Of a stretch of 64,000 bases of DNA, positions 1 through 6,607 are shown piece by piece; within the stretch, counting starts at the first letter, position 1; each line of letters opens with the position of its first letter. Under the pieces are notes generated by a model. That model was given only the letters and a program-made list of their open reading frames with translations. It was not told where the DNA came from and did not search any database. The stretch lies in contig NC_079877.1 of assembly GCF_029227915.1 (NCBI RefSeq), positions 32,267,851-32,331,850 on the forward strand, in the 5' to 3' direction. The position numbers and the translations under genes are program-made. The stretch comes from Hydractinia symbiolongicarpus. Taxonomy: Eukaryota > Cnidaria > Hydrozoa > Anthoathecata > Hydractiniidae.

Positions 1-236
1 TGTTGGCTTTGGTGGTATATTGTTTTTCCTCTTTCGGTACAGACGGTCCCCAACATACCTTTTCATACAAACCCATGATCTTATCCTTCACGGCTCTGTA
101 AGCTTTACTAGTTTTCACCTTGATGACCCTAGGTACATGTTTCATCAACCAGCACCTCAATTCAATCAATTTTCTTTTTACAAAAGGCACGGTTTTAGCC
201 ATTTCCTGCTGCTCAATGCAATTCCCATCCGATGTG
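1..236 (-). repeat. Second copy of the PolB N-terminal helical module inside PolB
   Basis: Codons of this stretch read ...KRKLIELRCWLMKHVP...SKAYRAVKDKIMGLYEK, closely matching the module at about 2495-2630, which reads LKSKLIEWRDWLINHVP...SKAFKTMKDNIMGLYKK. The DNA is also alike, for example both contain ATCATGGGTTTGTAT. It lies directly after the pre-palm block, in frame, with no stop before the window edge. It could be an insertion, a rearranged junction between two elements, or the start of a differently arranged gene; the left flank is needed to decide. Confidence 0.7.
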
Positions 237-2932
237 TTGTACTCGTCACCCATATACTTATTGTTGGCCTTGGCGTAGCGGTGGACAGCCTGACACAATC
301 CACCCCTAATACCACTCTCAATGAACATGACCATCTCCATATCCGACAATAAATCTAGACTAACCTTGGTCTTTTTCAAACACGCCCTCCAGGCTAATCC
401 CGGAGCAGTGTAAAAGTGAGCCGGGTCTAGATCGTAGTTTCTCAGGCATGTTTCTCTGAATGTCTCAAACACATCACTCAGAAGCAGAACATCCGTCTTG
501 AGATAGATATCATGATAAACGCCCATATTTTCAACTTTCATGTCCTTCCACACCTTCTGGGCATGCGCATAATCGGCATCGCTGATACCATTCATGTTCA
601 GCTTGCTGTAGAAATCATCCTTTGACGGGAGCTCAGTTTCATTAAACCTATCGAATGAGTTAACATACTCATATGGGTATACACCCTTCCTTCTCATTAT
701 GTTGAATTCGTCACCATTGAAGAATTTTCTAAGGTTTTTGCATTGATCATCTGATAGGTTGTCAGCCAGGGAGCTTAGGCCACTTGACATAAATCTAAAT
801 GAGTCTGTGAATCTCAGTTGTATCTTTTTGTCTTTGGTCTCACCATTTTTGTCAATGTATTCACCAACCTTAACATCCGTAGAGAAAGAGATATATTTCT
901 CCTTATTCTCCGCGATTACACCCATACCATCTTCTCCGTACTTCCTAGCAAGCTCCTTAATGAATAAATGCGCATCGTAGCCACTCAGATTGTGGAAGAC
1001 AACCGGAATATAATTAGGAACCTTGTAACGCAGATTACATTTCTGATGGGCAGCCCCACGAAACTTACCGGTGAAATGGCAGTGATCCCTAACCTTGATG
1101 TCATCCTTGTCATCAAATTCTTCCATGCAAATGTGGCACACCCTGGCTCTATTGAAACCGTCACGCTCTTCATCCGTCAGTGGATCCATTGCTTTCTGAG
1201 GAAACATGTTATATAACCTTTTCGCCTCAGAAACTACATGATCTACAAAGCGCGGGACACAGTCCTCACCGCGGTAAAGCTTCAGAGGGTCAAGCACTTC
1301 ACCATGAGCATATTTACTATAACAACAGAATCCGGTGGGAACATGTTTACCAACTTTCTCGGTGGATGATCCGCATTTTCTCTCATCTTCTGGCAACTCT
1401 TTTGTAAAAGCTTCGAAATCGGCATACATGATGAATGGGGCTTTGAGCTGAAACTTACCATCGGTGAAGGCTAGGGTGCTACCCTCCTTAGGGAGTTGAA
1501 TCTTAGCGGCATCGTTATTCTTGCAATACTCAAAGTGCTCATCCCTTTTCTGTTCGCTTGGAAAACCAGAGAGACAATTCAAGCAATAATGCTCTCTATG
1601 TCCATCCTTCGAGTTAACCTTGCTCAGTACACCGCTCAAGTTCTTAACAGCAATGTAGTGTTTCTTATCACCCTCACACAGCAAAAACAAAACAACCGTC
1701 TCCTTACGGTCAAGATGCTTCGACTTGCGACACATGTAGATACCTTCTCTCTCATCCTTTGTCAAAACATGCACAGCGACATCGGGGTTCCTTCTCTCAA
1801 ACAAATCTATCTTGTTTAGCGCCATTGGGAAAGTTAGACCATCCCAATTATACTTATCATGCTTCTTAAGGATTGAGATTCGTTCAGGGTGATTATCGAT
1901 CTTATCATGATTGAGAGCAGCGATAACGGCCCATCTGAAACATTTATCATCATCCTCGTTATGAGGGTTAATCACAGATCGCTTTCCACTGAAGTTCTCG
2001 GGCAGCGGCAAGTAAGAACTACCTCTAGTTAATTTTAGTTTGTGAAAGTCCACATGCATATGCAAGATTTTATCAATTGTGAATCCGCTAGCTGGCAGCG
2101 CGGGGTTCTCAATCTGCTCGATTATCTTTTTACGCATCCGATCGAAAACATCGGAAATGTCATCGTGGGCGTGCAGTATCTCCATATAGCTATTGAAAGC
2201 TTTATCGACATGTACACACGGGGCATCGGTCGAGCTGGTGTCCTCCCTTACCCACTTCACCCACAAGGTCGCCTGAGTCTTCAGCGACTTCTTCTGCCTG
2301 AGCACGTCACTCATCAACCTATTTACGACGTGCTCGACCTTTTCGAGAAAGACCCTGACATTCTTCCCACCATCCGAGTTTATTTTGAAACGTTTGTATG
2401 AACCTACAAAAGCTTCTTCAATGGGGGTATAGGGGTTTTCCTCCTCCTCCTCCTCCTCCTCCTCCTCCTCCACCTCTTCCTCTTCCTCTTCCTCTCCACT
2501 GCCCTTTTTATACAAACCCATGATATTATCCTTCATGGTTTTGAAAGCTTTGCTCGCTTTCTCCTTAACAGCCTCAGGTACATGATTTATTAACCAGTCT
2601 CTCCATTCGATCAACTTGCTTTTCAAATCCATGTCTTGTTGGCTAGTGCCCGGTCTCGGTGCTGGTATGGGTGCTGATACCGGTCTCGGCATGGGTACGG
2701 GTCTGGTGGGTCTTGGCACCGGTATGGGTCTGGTGGGTCTTGGCACCGGTACGGGTCTGGTGGGTCTCGGCGCTGGTACGGGTCTGGCGGGTCTCGGCAT
2801 GGGTACGGGTGCTGACACAGTAGTGGGTGTCAATAATTCGATCAGATCGGCCTTTCTGAGCCTTGAGTAGCCACGTAGGCCGCGTTCTCTAGCGAGAGCT
2901 CTTAATTCAACAACTGTATTTCTCGAAGTCAT
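1..2932 (-). CDS. polB: Polinton-type B-family DNA polymerase, N-terminal part (runs off left edge)
   Basis: The frame is open from the ATG at 2932 to the window edge (977 codons, no stop), so the C-terminal polymerase core lies outside. Order seen: SAP-like segment (about residues 1-38, GLRGYSRLRKADLIELL), Pro/Arg-rich linker (39-97), a helical module (about 100-140, ending KDNIMGLYKK), a Glu tract, then the Polinton PolB body. Exonuclease motifs are visible: Exo I YADFEAF with D505/E507, Exo II FHNLSGYDAH with D653, Exo III in YLKTDVLLLSD with D814. Two Cys/His clusters (HYCLNCLSGF and CHICMEEF...DHCHFTGKFRGAAHQKCN) precede Exo II. The pre-palm block RYAKANNKYMGDEYN is at about 885-899. From residue 900 the sequence no longer continues into the expected palm motif; a second copy of the N-terminal helical module follows. 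Protein-primed replication of the element is the family role. Whether this copy encodes an active enzyme cannot be judged here. Confidence 0.93.
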   Translation of the reverse strand, partial: MTSRNTVVELRALARERGLRGYSRLRKADLIELLTPTTVSAPVPMPRPARPVPAPRPTRPVPVPRPTRPIPVPRPTRPVPMPRPVSAPIPAPRPGTSQQDMDLKSKLIEWRDWLINHVPEAVKEKASKAFKTMKDNIMGLYKKGSGEEEEEEEVEEEEEEEEEEENPYTPIEEAFVGSYKRFKINSDGGKNVRVFLEKVEHVVNRLMSDVLRQKKSLKTQATLWVKWVREDTSSTDAPCVHVDKAFNSYMEILHAHDDISDVFDRMRKKIIEQIENPALPASGFTIDKILHMHVDFHKLKLTRGSSYLPLPENFSGKRSVINPHNEDDDKCFRWAVIAALNHDKIDNHPERISILKKHDKYNWDGLTFPMALNKIDLFERRNPDVAVHVLTKDEREGIYMCRKSKHLDRKETVVLFLLCEGDKKHYIAVKNLSGVLSKVNSKDGHREHYCLNCLSGFPSEQKRDEHFEYCKNNDAAKIQLPKEGSTLAFTDGKFQLKAPFIMYADFEAFTKELPEDERKCGSSTEKVGKHVPTGFCCYSKYAHGEVLDPLKLYRGEDCVPRFVDHVVSEAKRLYNMFPQKAMDPLTDEERDGFNRARVCHICMEEFDDKDDIKVRDHCHFTGKFRGAAHQKCNLRYKVPNYIPVVFHNLSGYDAHLFIKELARKYGEDGMGVIAENKEKYISFSTDVKVGEYIDKNGETKDKKIQLRFTDSFRFMSSGLSSLADNLSDDQCKNLRKFFNGDEFNIMRRKGVYPYEYVNSFDRFNETELPSKDDFYSKLNMNGISDADYAHAQKVWKDMKVENMGVYHDIYLKTDVLLLSDVFETFRETCLRNYDLDPAHFYTAPGLAWRACLKKTKVSLDLLSDMEMVMFIESGIRGGLCQAVHRYAKANNKYMGDEYNTSDGNCIEQQEMAKTVPFVKRKLIELRCWLMKHVPRVIKVKTSKAYRAVKDKIMGLYEKVCWGPSVPKEEKQYTTKAN
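2439..2500 (-). repeat. GAG/GAA trinucleotide tract coding a Glu run in PolB
   Basis: The plus strand shows an uninterrupted CTC/CTT run that codes for a stretch of glutamates on the minus strand. It separates the N-terminal helical module from the polymerase body and keeps the frame. Such a tract is prone to length change and probably acts only as a flexible acidic linker. Confidence 0.85.
2649..2812 (-). repeat. Minisatellite coding the Pro/Arg-rich linker of PolB
   Basis: Repeated units on the minus strand code for variations of RPVPxPRPxRP. About five imperfect units follow the SAP-like segment. The same repeat, shorter, follows the SAP-like segments of the ORF at 3164-3613, which shows the two genes share ancestry at their 5' ends. 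Confidence 0.8.
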
Positions 2933-3163
2933 GCTTGGTTATGATATACGATTTTGTAATCTTTAATCCATTTTTTCTAAAAATCGTAAACCGTGTTGGA
3001 GGGTCGTGAGTGTCCTAGTTTGTGGGGCAACCACCATGCTAAATTGTAGTAAAACACGCTTTGTGATACATACATCGATACACCATGGGTACCCACCCAT
3101 TGGCACCTCGAGGGTCGTGAATCACATTTGTTACCCGTCCGAGTAACAAAAATGCCCAATCAC
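2933..3163 (-). promoter_or_regulatory. Upstream region of PolB, homologous to 3614-3936
   Basis: No gene is supported here. Aligned by eye, it resembles 3614-3936: both carry ATACGAT near the start codon, a GTTGGAGG/GTGGAGG...TCGTGAG block, a CAACCACC block, ACCATGGGTACCCACCCA, and a TTTGTTAC...GTAACAAA hairpin close to the preceding gene's stop. It has only one unit of the 25-bp motif that is repeated five times in the other copy. It presumably holds the PolB promoter. Confidence 0.55.
3127..3150 (-). terminator. Hairpin 3' of the SAP-like ORF (TTTGTTAC...GTAACAAA)
   Basis: Ten-base arms TTTGTTACTC and GGGTAACAAA (minus strand) enclose a 4-base loop, 13 nt beyond the stop at 3164. The one non-Watson-Crick position is a U-G pair in minus-strand RNA but would be C-A in plus-strand RNA, which favours function in the minus-strand transcript. 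Proposed role: 3'-end formation or termination. Confidence 0.55.
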
Positions 3164-3613
3164 TTAGGTCTTAGATATGCCTCCCGGTAGTGAACAACCG
3201 GATCTCGAGGGTCTCGGTGCCGGTACGGGTCTCGGCGCTGGTACTGGTCTGGCAGGTCTCGGCACGGGTACCGGTCTAACCGGTGCTGAAACGGTAGTTG
3301 GTCTCAAAAATTCGATCAGATCGGCCTTTCTGAGCCTTAAGTAGCCATGATGTAGGCCGCGTTCTCTAGAGGATTTTTCTCTAGCAAGATGTATTAATTC
3401 GGAAACTGTATTTCTCGAAGTCATGCCCGGTTGTTCACTACCGGGTCTCGGCACAGGTACCGGTCTAACCGGTGCTGAAACGGTAGTTGGTCTCAAAAAT
3501 TCGATCAGATCGGCCTTTCTGAGCCTTAAGTAGCCATGATGTAGGCCGCGTTCTCTAGAGGATTTTTCTCTAGCGAGATGTATTAATTCGGAAACTGTAT
3601 TTCTCGAAGTCAT
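3164..3613 (-). CDS. SAP-like/Pro-rich ORF, probable duplication by-product
   Basis: 149 codons. It consists of two nearly identical SAP-like modules (residues 1-57 and 64-120, each starting MTSRNTVSELIHLAREK), then Pro/Arg-rich repeats and a short tail. The modules match the first 40 residues of PolB. The tail arises from DNA that matches the 3' end of the next upstream gene (3937-4206), read in another frame: both contain AGATATGCCTCCC. The simplest reading is that a tandem duplication joined the PolB 5' end to the tail of the 89-aa gene. SAP domains often bind DNA, so a product could bind DNA, but there is no sign that it is more than a leftover. The start ATG is the one homologous to the PolB start. 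Confidence 0.55.
   Translation of the reverse strand: MTSRNTVSELIHLAREKSSRERGLHHGYLRLRKADLIEFLRPTTVSAPVRPVPVPRPGSEQPGMTSRNTVSELIHLAREKSSRERGLHHGYLRLRKADLIEFLRPTTVSAPVRPVPVPRPARPVPAPRPVPAPRPSRSGCSLPGGISKT
3236..3613 (-). repeat. 189-bp direct duplication of the SAP-like module
   Basis: Two units with an offset of 189 bp (start codons at 3613 and 3424), almost identical over the SAP-like part and the beginning of the Pro-rich part. The period is a multiple of three, so the frame is kept and both ATGs are in frame. Confidence 0.85.
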
Positions 3614-3680
3614 GCTCGGTTGTGATATACGATCTGTGGATCTTTAAGCCGTTTTTATAAATCGTTAACCGGGGTGGAGG

Positions 3681-3804
3681 ATCGTGAGGGGCTTCGTTCG
3701 CGAGGATCGTGAGGGGCTTCGTTCGCGAGGATCGTGAGGGGCTTCGTTCGCGAGGATCGTGAGGGGCTTCGTTCGCGAGGATCGTGAGGGGCTTCGTTCG
3801 CAAG
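3681..3804. repeat. Five direct 25-bp repeats
   Basis: Units begin ATCGTGAGGGGCTTCGTTCG at 3681, 3706, 3731, 3756 and 3781; the last one is slightly changed at its end. They are GC-rich compared with the surroundings. The homologous PolB upstream region has a single degenerate unit, so this is a local expansion. It could be a binding-site array or simple slippage. Confidence 0.9.
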
Positions 3805-3901
3805 ACAACCACCCGACCCCACGGCGGTAAAACGCGGTTTATGATACTGACCGCTCCACCATGGGTGGACCGGTTAGACCATGGGTACCCACCCACCAAC
3901 A

Positions 3902-3925
3902 TTTGTTACTCGTCTGAGTAACAAA
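3902..3925 (-). terminator. Hairpin 3' of the 89-aa SAP gene
   Basis: Perfect 10-bp arms TTTGTTACTC / GAGTAACAAA with a 4-base loop, 11 nt beyond the stop of the minus-strand gene at 3937. It belongs to the same hairpin family as those at 3127, 7903 and 9933. Confidence 0.6.
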
Positions 3926-3936
3926 AAAATACCCAA

Positions 3937-4206
3937 TCACTTGGATCTTTTGTCGTTATAACGTTTTTGAGCTTTTAGATATGCCTCCCTGTTTTTCGAC
4001 CTCCACCTTGAACAGTATCCATACCATTCCTTCTTGGTATCCAGATCGATGGTGTAGGATGGGTCGAGATCATTCTTCTCAATCACCTCAACCAGTTTAG
4101 CCTTTCTCATACCCACGATATACTTAATTCCGCGGGATTTGGCAACCTCTCGCAACTCTCTCAGTTTCATCAATTTGTAGTCCGGTGTGGTATCCATGTC
4201 TGACAT
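3937..4206 (-). CDS. Small SAP-domain-like basic protein
   Basis: 89 aa. Residues about 12-47 (KLMKLRELREVAKSRGIKYI then RKAKLVEVIEKN) fit the two-helix SAP pattern with the conserved Leu and Gly-hydrophobic turn; the C-terminal 30 residues are basic and aromatic (WYGYCSRWRSKNREAYLKAQ). SAP motifs bind AT-rich DNA, so a small DNA-binding protein is likely. It is transcribed divergently from the integrase, 91 bp apart, and its 3' end is followed by a hairpin. Part of its 3' end was copied into the next downstream ORF. The exact role in the element is unknown. Confidence 0.7.
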   Translation of the reverse strand: MSDMDTTPDYKLMKLRELREVAKSRGIKYIVGMRKAKLVEVIEKNDLDPSYTIDLDTKKEWYGYCSRWRSKNREAYLKAQKRYNDKRSK

Positions 4207-4297
4207 ATTAATATAATATATGAAAAACTTTAAGCACTTTTATCGTACCACATCATAACACAAAAAGGAGATAAATAAAGGTGTGCATAAATAAAAC
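4207..4297. promoter_or_regulatory. Divergent promoter region, SAP gene / integrase
   Basis: 91 bp between two divergent start codons. A TATA-like AT run (ATATTAATATAATATAT, 4205-4221) lies beside the minus-strand start. A 15-bp word, TTTTATCGTACCACA at 4238-4252, recurs exactly at 5416-5430 downstream of the integrase. Confidence 0.45.
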
Positions 4298-5275
4298 ATG
4301 TCAAAACTTCAAGAGACTTACTATCAACCTCAAAATTTATGGAAAGGACAAAAGGCTGTTCAGAATTTAAGAGTATTCGGCTTCGGGCCAAAGGAGATTA
4401 AGAAGTGGCTATCAAAACAAGCATTTTGGCAAGTACATTTACCCGCCCCAAAACATGTTGAAAGACCACATTATGAAGTTACCACCCCTAATGATTTACA
4501 TCAATTCGATTTATTGTACATGCCCGGTGACATACTGTATGGTAATAAATATAAGTACATTTTGTCGGGAATCGATGCTGCTTCCAGATACAAGGTAGCC
4601 CGACCTTTGAGGACTAAGAAAGCCAAAGAGGTTGCCGCTATGATTGAGGACATCTACAAGGCAGGACCATTAACTTATCCGAAAACTTTCCAATGTGATA
4701 ACGGTTCAGAATTCAAGGCAGATGTATCAAAGCTGTTGGAGAAGCATAAGGTTGAAATTAAAAGGGCGACTACAAAATATAAGCATACGCACACAGCTTT
4801 TGTTGAGGCGTTGAACAAGATACTTGCCGAAAATTTATTCAAAATACAAGATGCCCAAGAACTGAATGATTCGGAAAAGGTATCATCTACATGGGTTAAG
4901 CATCTGTATAAACTGATTGATAGGCTAAACGATACAAAGACGCAGATGATTGATATGAAGCCAAAAGATGCTATTATAATGAAAGAGGTGCCTTTGGTTA
5001 ATCAAGAGAGCTATCCACCTGAAGTAGAATTACCTAAAGATGGCCTGTATAGATATCTACTACAACCTGGTGAAGAGCATGATGATGGGCGGAGACGGGC
5101 AACCGATAGAATATGGTCGAAAAACACATATAGATTGCGTGAGGTAATAGCGCAACCTGGTAACCGTGTAATGTACTATGTTCAAGACGGACCTGGACGG
5201 GCTTTTGTAAAAGAGGAATTGATGTTAATACCCGAAGATACAGAATTACCTCCTGATTATGTGCAAGGTTGGTGA
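4298..5275 (+). CDS. int: Polinton integrase (retroviral-type, RVE fold)
   Basis: 325 aa. The DDE catalytic triad is visible: D71 in HQFDLLYMP, D134 in CDNGSEF, E170 in HTAFVEALNK, with exactly 35 residues between D134 and E170 (D,D35E). The N-terminal 60 residues are helical and basic with no evident HHCC zinc finger. The C-terminal region, about 270-310 (TYRLREVIAQPGNRVMYYVQ), looks like an SH3/Tudor-like beta domain used for target binding in this family. Its role is to insert the linear element into host DNA. It is one of only two genes in the window not repeated in the downstream duplication (with PolB, besides the small SAP ORFs and the 5464-6567 pair). The frame is intact. The start ATG follows an A-rich leader. 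A hairpin follows the stop by 14 nt. Confidence 0.96.
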   Translation: MSKLQETYYQPQNLWKGQKAVQNLRVFGFGPKEIKKWLSKQAFWQVHLPAPKHVERPHYEVTTPNDLHQFDLLYMPGDILYGNKYKYILSGIDAASRYKVARPLRTKKAKEVAAMIEDIYKAGPLTYPKTFQCDNGSEFKADVSKLLEKHKVEIKRATTKYKHTHTAFVEALNKILAENLFKIQDAQELNDSEKVSSTWVKHLYKLIDRLNDTKTQMIDMKPKDAIIMKEVPLVNQESYPPEVELPKDGLYRYLLQPGEEHDDGRRRATDRIWSKNTYRLREVIAQPGNRVMYYVQDGPGRAFVKEELMLIPEDTELPPDYVQGW

Positions 5276-5288
5276 AAAAGGGGGTGAT

Positions 5289-5313
5289 ATCTTTACTTGT
5301 TTCTGGTAAAGAT
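5289..5313 (+). terminator. Hairpin 3' of integrase (ATCTTTAC...GTAAAGAT)
   Basis: Arms ATCTTTAC / GTAAAGAT with a 9-base loop, 14 nt past the integrase stop. The identical 25-bp word follows the last plus-strand gene at 14339-14363 and, in the duplicate, 27718-27742. Two unrelated genes sharing the same element just after the stop argues for a 3'-end signal. Confidence 0.65.
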
Positions 5314-5463
5314 GATGCCGGGGATCGCGCGGGTCGGTCGGCAGATAGGGCCGCTATGGCTCAGTCTTGGGGGACGATCGCGCCGCATAATGTCACAAAC
5401 CGCCTTAATATTAATTTTTATCGTACCACACGAAATATGCAAGCGGTGTACATGCGCACATCA
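5314..5463. other. Intergenic region between integrase and the 195-aa gene (convergent)
   Basis: 150 bp with no supported gene. The first part is GC-rich (GATCGCGCGGGTCGGTCGG, GACGATCGCGCCGC), the second AT-rich with the repeated word TTTTATCGTACCACA at 5416-5430. The minus-strand stop of the next gene lies at 5464. Confidence 0.4.
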
Positions 5464-6051
5464 CTAACCTTGATTTACGGTCCTTCTGAGGCTTTGAACC
5501 TCGTCCATTAGACTTTTTTCAAACTGGCTGCGAGTTTCGCTCTCCATCTTTCTGTCGGTTTTCGTCATCTTGTCCAGAGCTTCGTAGTATATACCGCTCA
5601 GGGTTTGAAATTCAATGTGAGTAATGTCGTCATTATTCAGAGCCCGCGAGACGGAGTTTTCAAACACGGCGATGGCGGACGTCGCAACATCATATAATTT
5701 CATGACCTTGTCAAGTTTGCTCCGATATCTTTTAATCAGAGCCATGACGGAGCCCGTGAAAATGGTTCCGGACAGTGCCACGGCTCCCAATCCCACGGAA
5801 GCGGGGATTCCGATGAGCGTGGCACCGGTTACAACCGAACCTATGCCCGAAGCGACGGTTAGGGCCGTGGCGCTGGCATTTAAAAGCACCAGTCTGTGCA
5901 GCGTCTTGTTATATTTCTCATATTTTGTATTGAACTTATCACGTAATTTTCTAAGCTCCCCAAGTTGAGAGTTCACAGTATTAGTATTAAACTTGTCCTG
6001 CTCGCTCGAATACTCGGGAGCCGTGGGTAGCTTCGGATAAATCTCTGCCAT
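5464..6051 (-). CDS. Polinton membrane protein, paralogue of 6079-6567
   Basis: 195 aa. An N-terminal segment with helical, charged character (SQLGELRKLRDKFNTKYEKY, about 28-47) is followed by two hydrophobic segments rich in Gly/Ala/Val (about 54-76 and 77-106) and a C-terminal helical charged region. The arrangement, a short coiled region plus a hairpin of membrane helices, is seen in small proteins of Polintons whose function is unknown to me. It shares the pattern NSQLxELxKLRxKF with the upstream gene, 27 bp away on the same strand, so the two are tandem paralogues and probably cotranscribed. A virion or membrane-associated role is only an inference. Confidence 0.75.
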   Translation of the reverse strand: MAEIYPKLPTAPEYSSEQDKFNTNTVNSQLGELRKLRDKFNTKYEKYNKTLHRLVLLNASATALTVASGIGSVVTGATLIGIPASVGLGAVALSGTIFTGSVMALIKRYRSKLDKVMKLYDVATSAIAVFENSVSRALNNDDITHIEFQTLSGIYYEALDKMTKTDRKMESETRSQFEKSLMDEVQSLRRTVNQG

Positions 6052-6078
6052 TGTGTGGTTACTACAAAGAAAAAAACT

Positions 6079-6567
6079 TTACTCTAAATAACCTATATCC
6101 AGTTTATCCAGATCCTTGAGAGTTTCATGATAAGTATCACACAAACTCTCAAAATCTGCTCTACAGATGTCCCGAGTGTTCCAGGGTAGCGTTTGATCGA
6201 AAACATCGATTGCATTTTGTACAACGCGATGCGCGGCTCTTAATTTGTCAAGTTTCTCCCGATATGTTCCGACATATTGGCTGGTAACCGCATAGGAAGC
6301 CGAGCCCAACAGACACATGCCAGAATTCTGCATGTAATTCCCACGGGGACCGCCTAAGTTTCTAATAATGGTCGCCGCGGTCGCTATCGAGCCGGCAATG
6401 GCCGCGGTTCCGGATAATCCCTCCAGAACCGACCATATGATCAGAGACCTCCAGCGATCCTTCTCGAGGTCTTGGAACTTGCCCCGCAATTTCACCAGCT
6501 CGTCAAGTTGGGAATTGGATATATCCGTTTTAAACAATTCTTCTCTGGTACTAGAACTCTCTGCCAT
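6079..6567 (-). CDS. Polinton membrane protein, paralogue of 5464-6051
   Basis: 162 aa. Residues 17-32 (SNSQLDELVKLRGKFQ) match the neighbour at 5464-6051. Hydrophobic segments lie at about 40-68 and 80-98, and both proteins share a YRxKLDK motif just after the second one followed by an aromatic, acidic C-terminus. It is shorter than its paralogue. It starts 40 bp from the divergent 426-aa gene; a CTAATATAATAGAA stretch precedes the start on the minus strand. Function unknown. Confidence 0.75.
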   Translation of the reverse strand: MAESSSTREELFKTDISNSQLDELVKLRGKFQDLEKDRWRSLIIWSVLEGLSGTAAIAGSIATAATIIRNLGGPRGNYMQNSGMCLLGSASYAVTSQYVGTYREKLDKLRAAHRVVQNAIDVFDQTLPWNTRDICRADFESLCDTYHETLKDLDKLDIGYLE

Positions 6568-6607
6568 TTCTATTATATTAGGAAAAAACTATCCTTTAAA
6601 TAAAATA
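6568..6607. promoter_or_regulatory. Divergent promoter, 162-aa gene / 426-aa gene
   Basis: Only 40 bp separate two divergent ATGs. On the minus strand CTAATATAATA lies just before the start, the same word that precedes the minor capsid start at 12506; the plus side has TTTAAATAAAATA next to ATG. These are plausible core promoter elements. Confidence 0.45.

Larger units (their letters stand above)
3614..3936 (-). promoter_or_regulatory. Upstream region of the SAP-like ORF
   Basis: This gene-free stretch is a diverged copy of the PolB upstream region, with a five-fold 25-bp repeat (3681-3804) and a hairpin (3902-3925). ORFs that can be drawn through the repeat have no family resemblance and are not believed. 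It contains two ACCATGGGT-like words near 3858-3890. Confidence 0.5.

Noticed and set aside
1-236. Intein within PolB near the palm
   Set aside because: Inteins occur in PolB genes, but this segment lacks intein splice-site features and matches the protein's own N-terminal module instead.
20-2870. Plus-strand ORFs opposite PolB (20-352, 759-980, 968-1216, 1180-1407, 1496-1819, 2042-2401, 2616-2870)
   Set aside because: They are shadows of the open minus-strand PolB frame; none has a recognisable domain.
3570-3902. 110-codon ORF across the 25-bp repeats
   Set aside because: It exists because the repeat lacks stops in that frame; no domain, and it overlaps a region clearly homologous to a non-coding upstream region.
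6368-6607. In-frame N-terminal extension of the 426-aa gene
   Set aside because: It overlaps the opposite-strand 162-aa gene, which has its own family resemblance, and the ATG at 6608 follows a short divergent promoter region.
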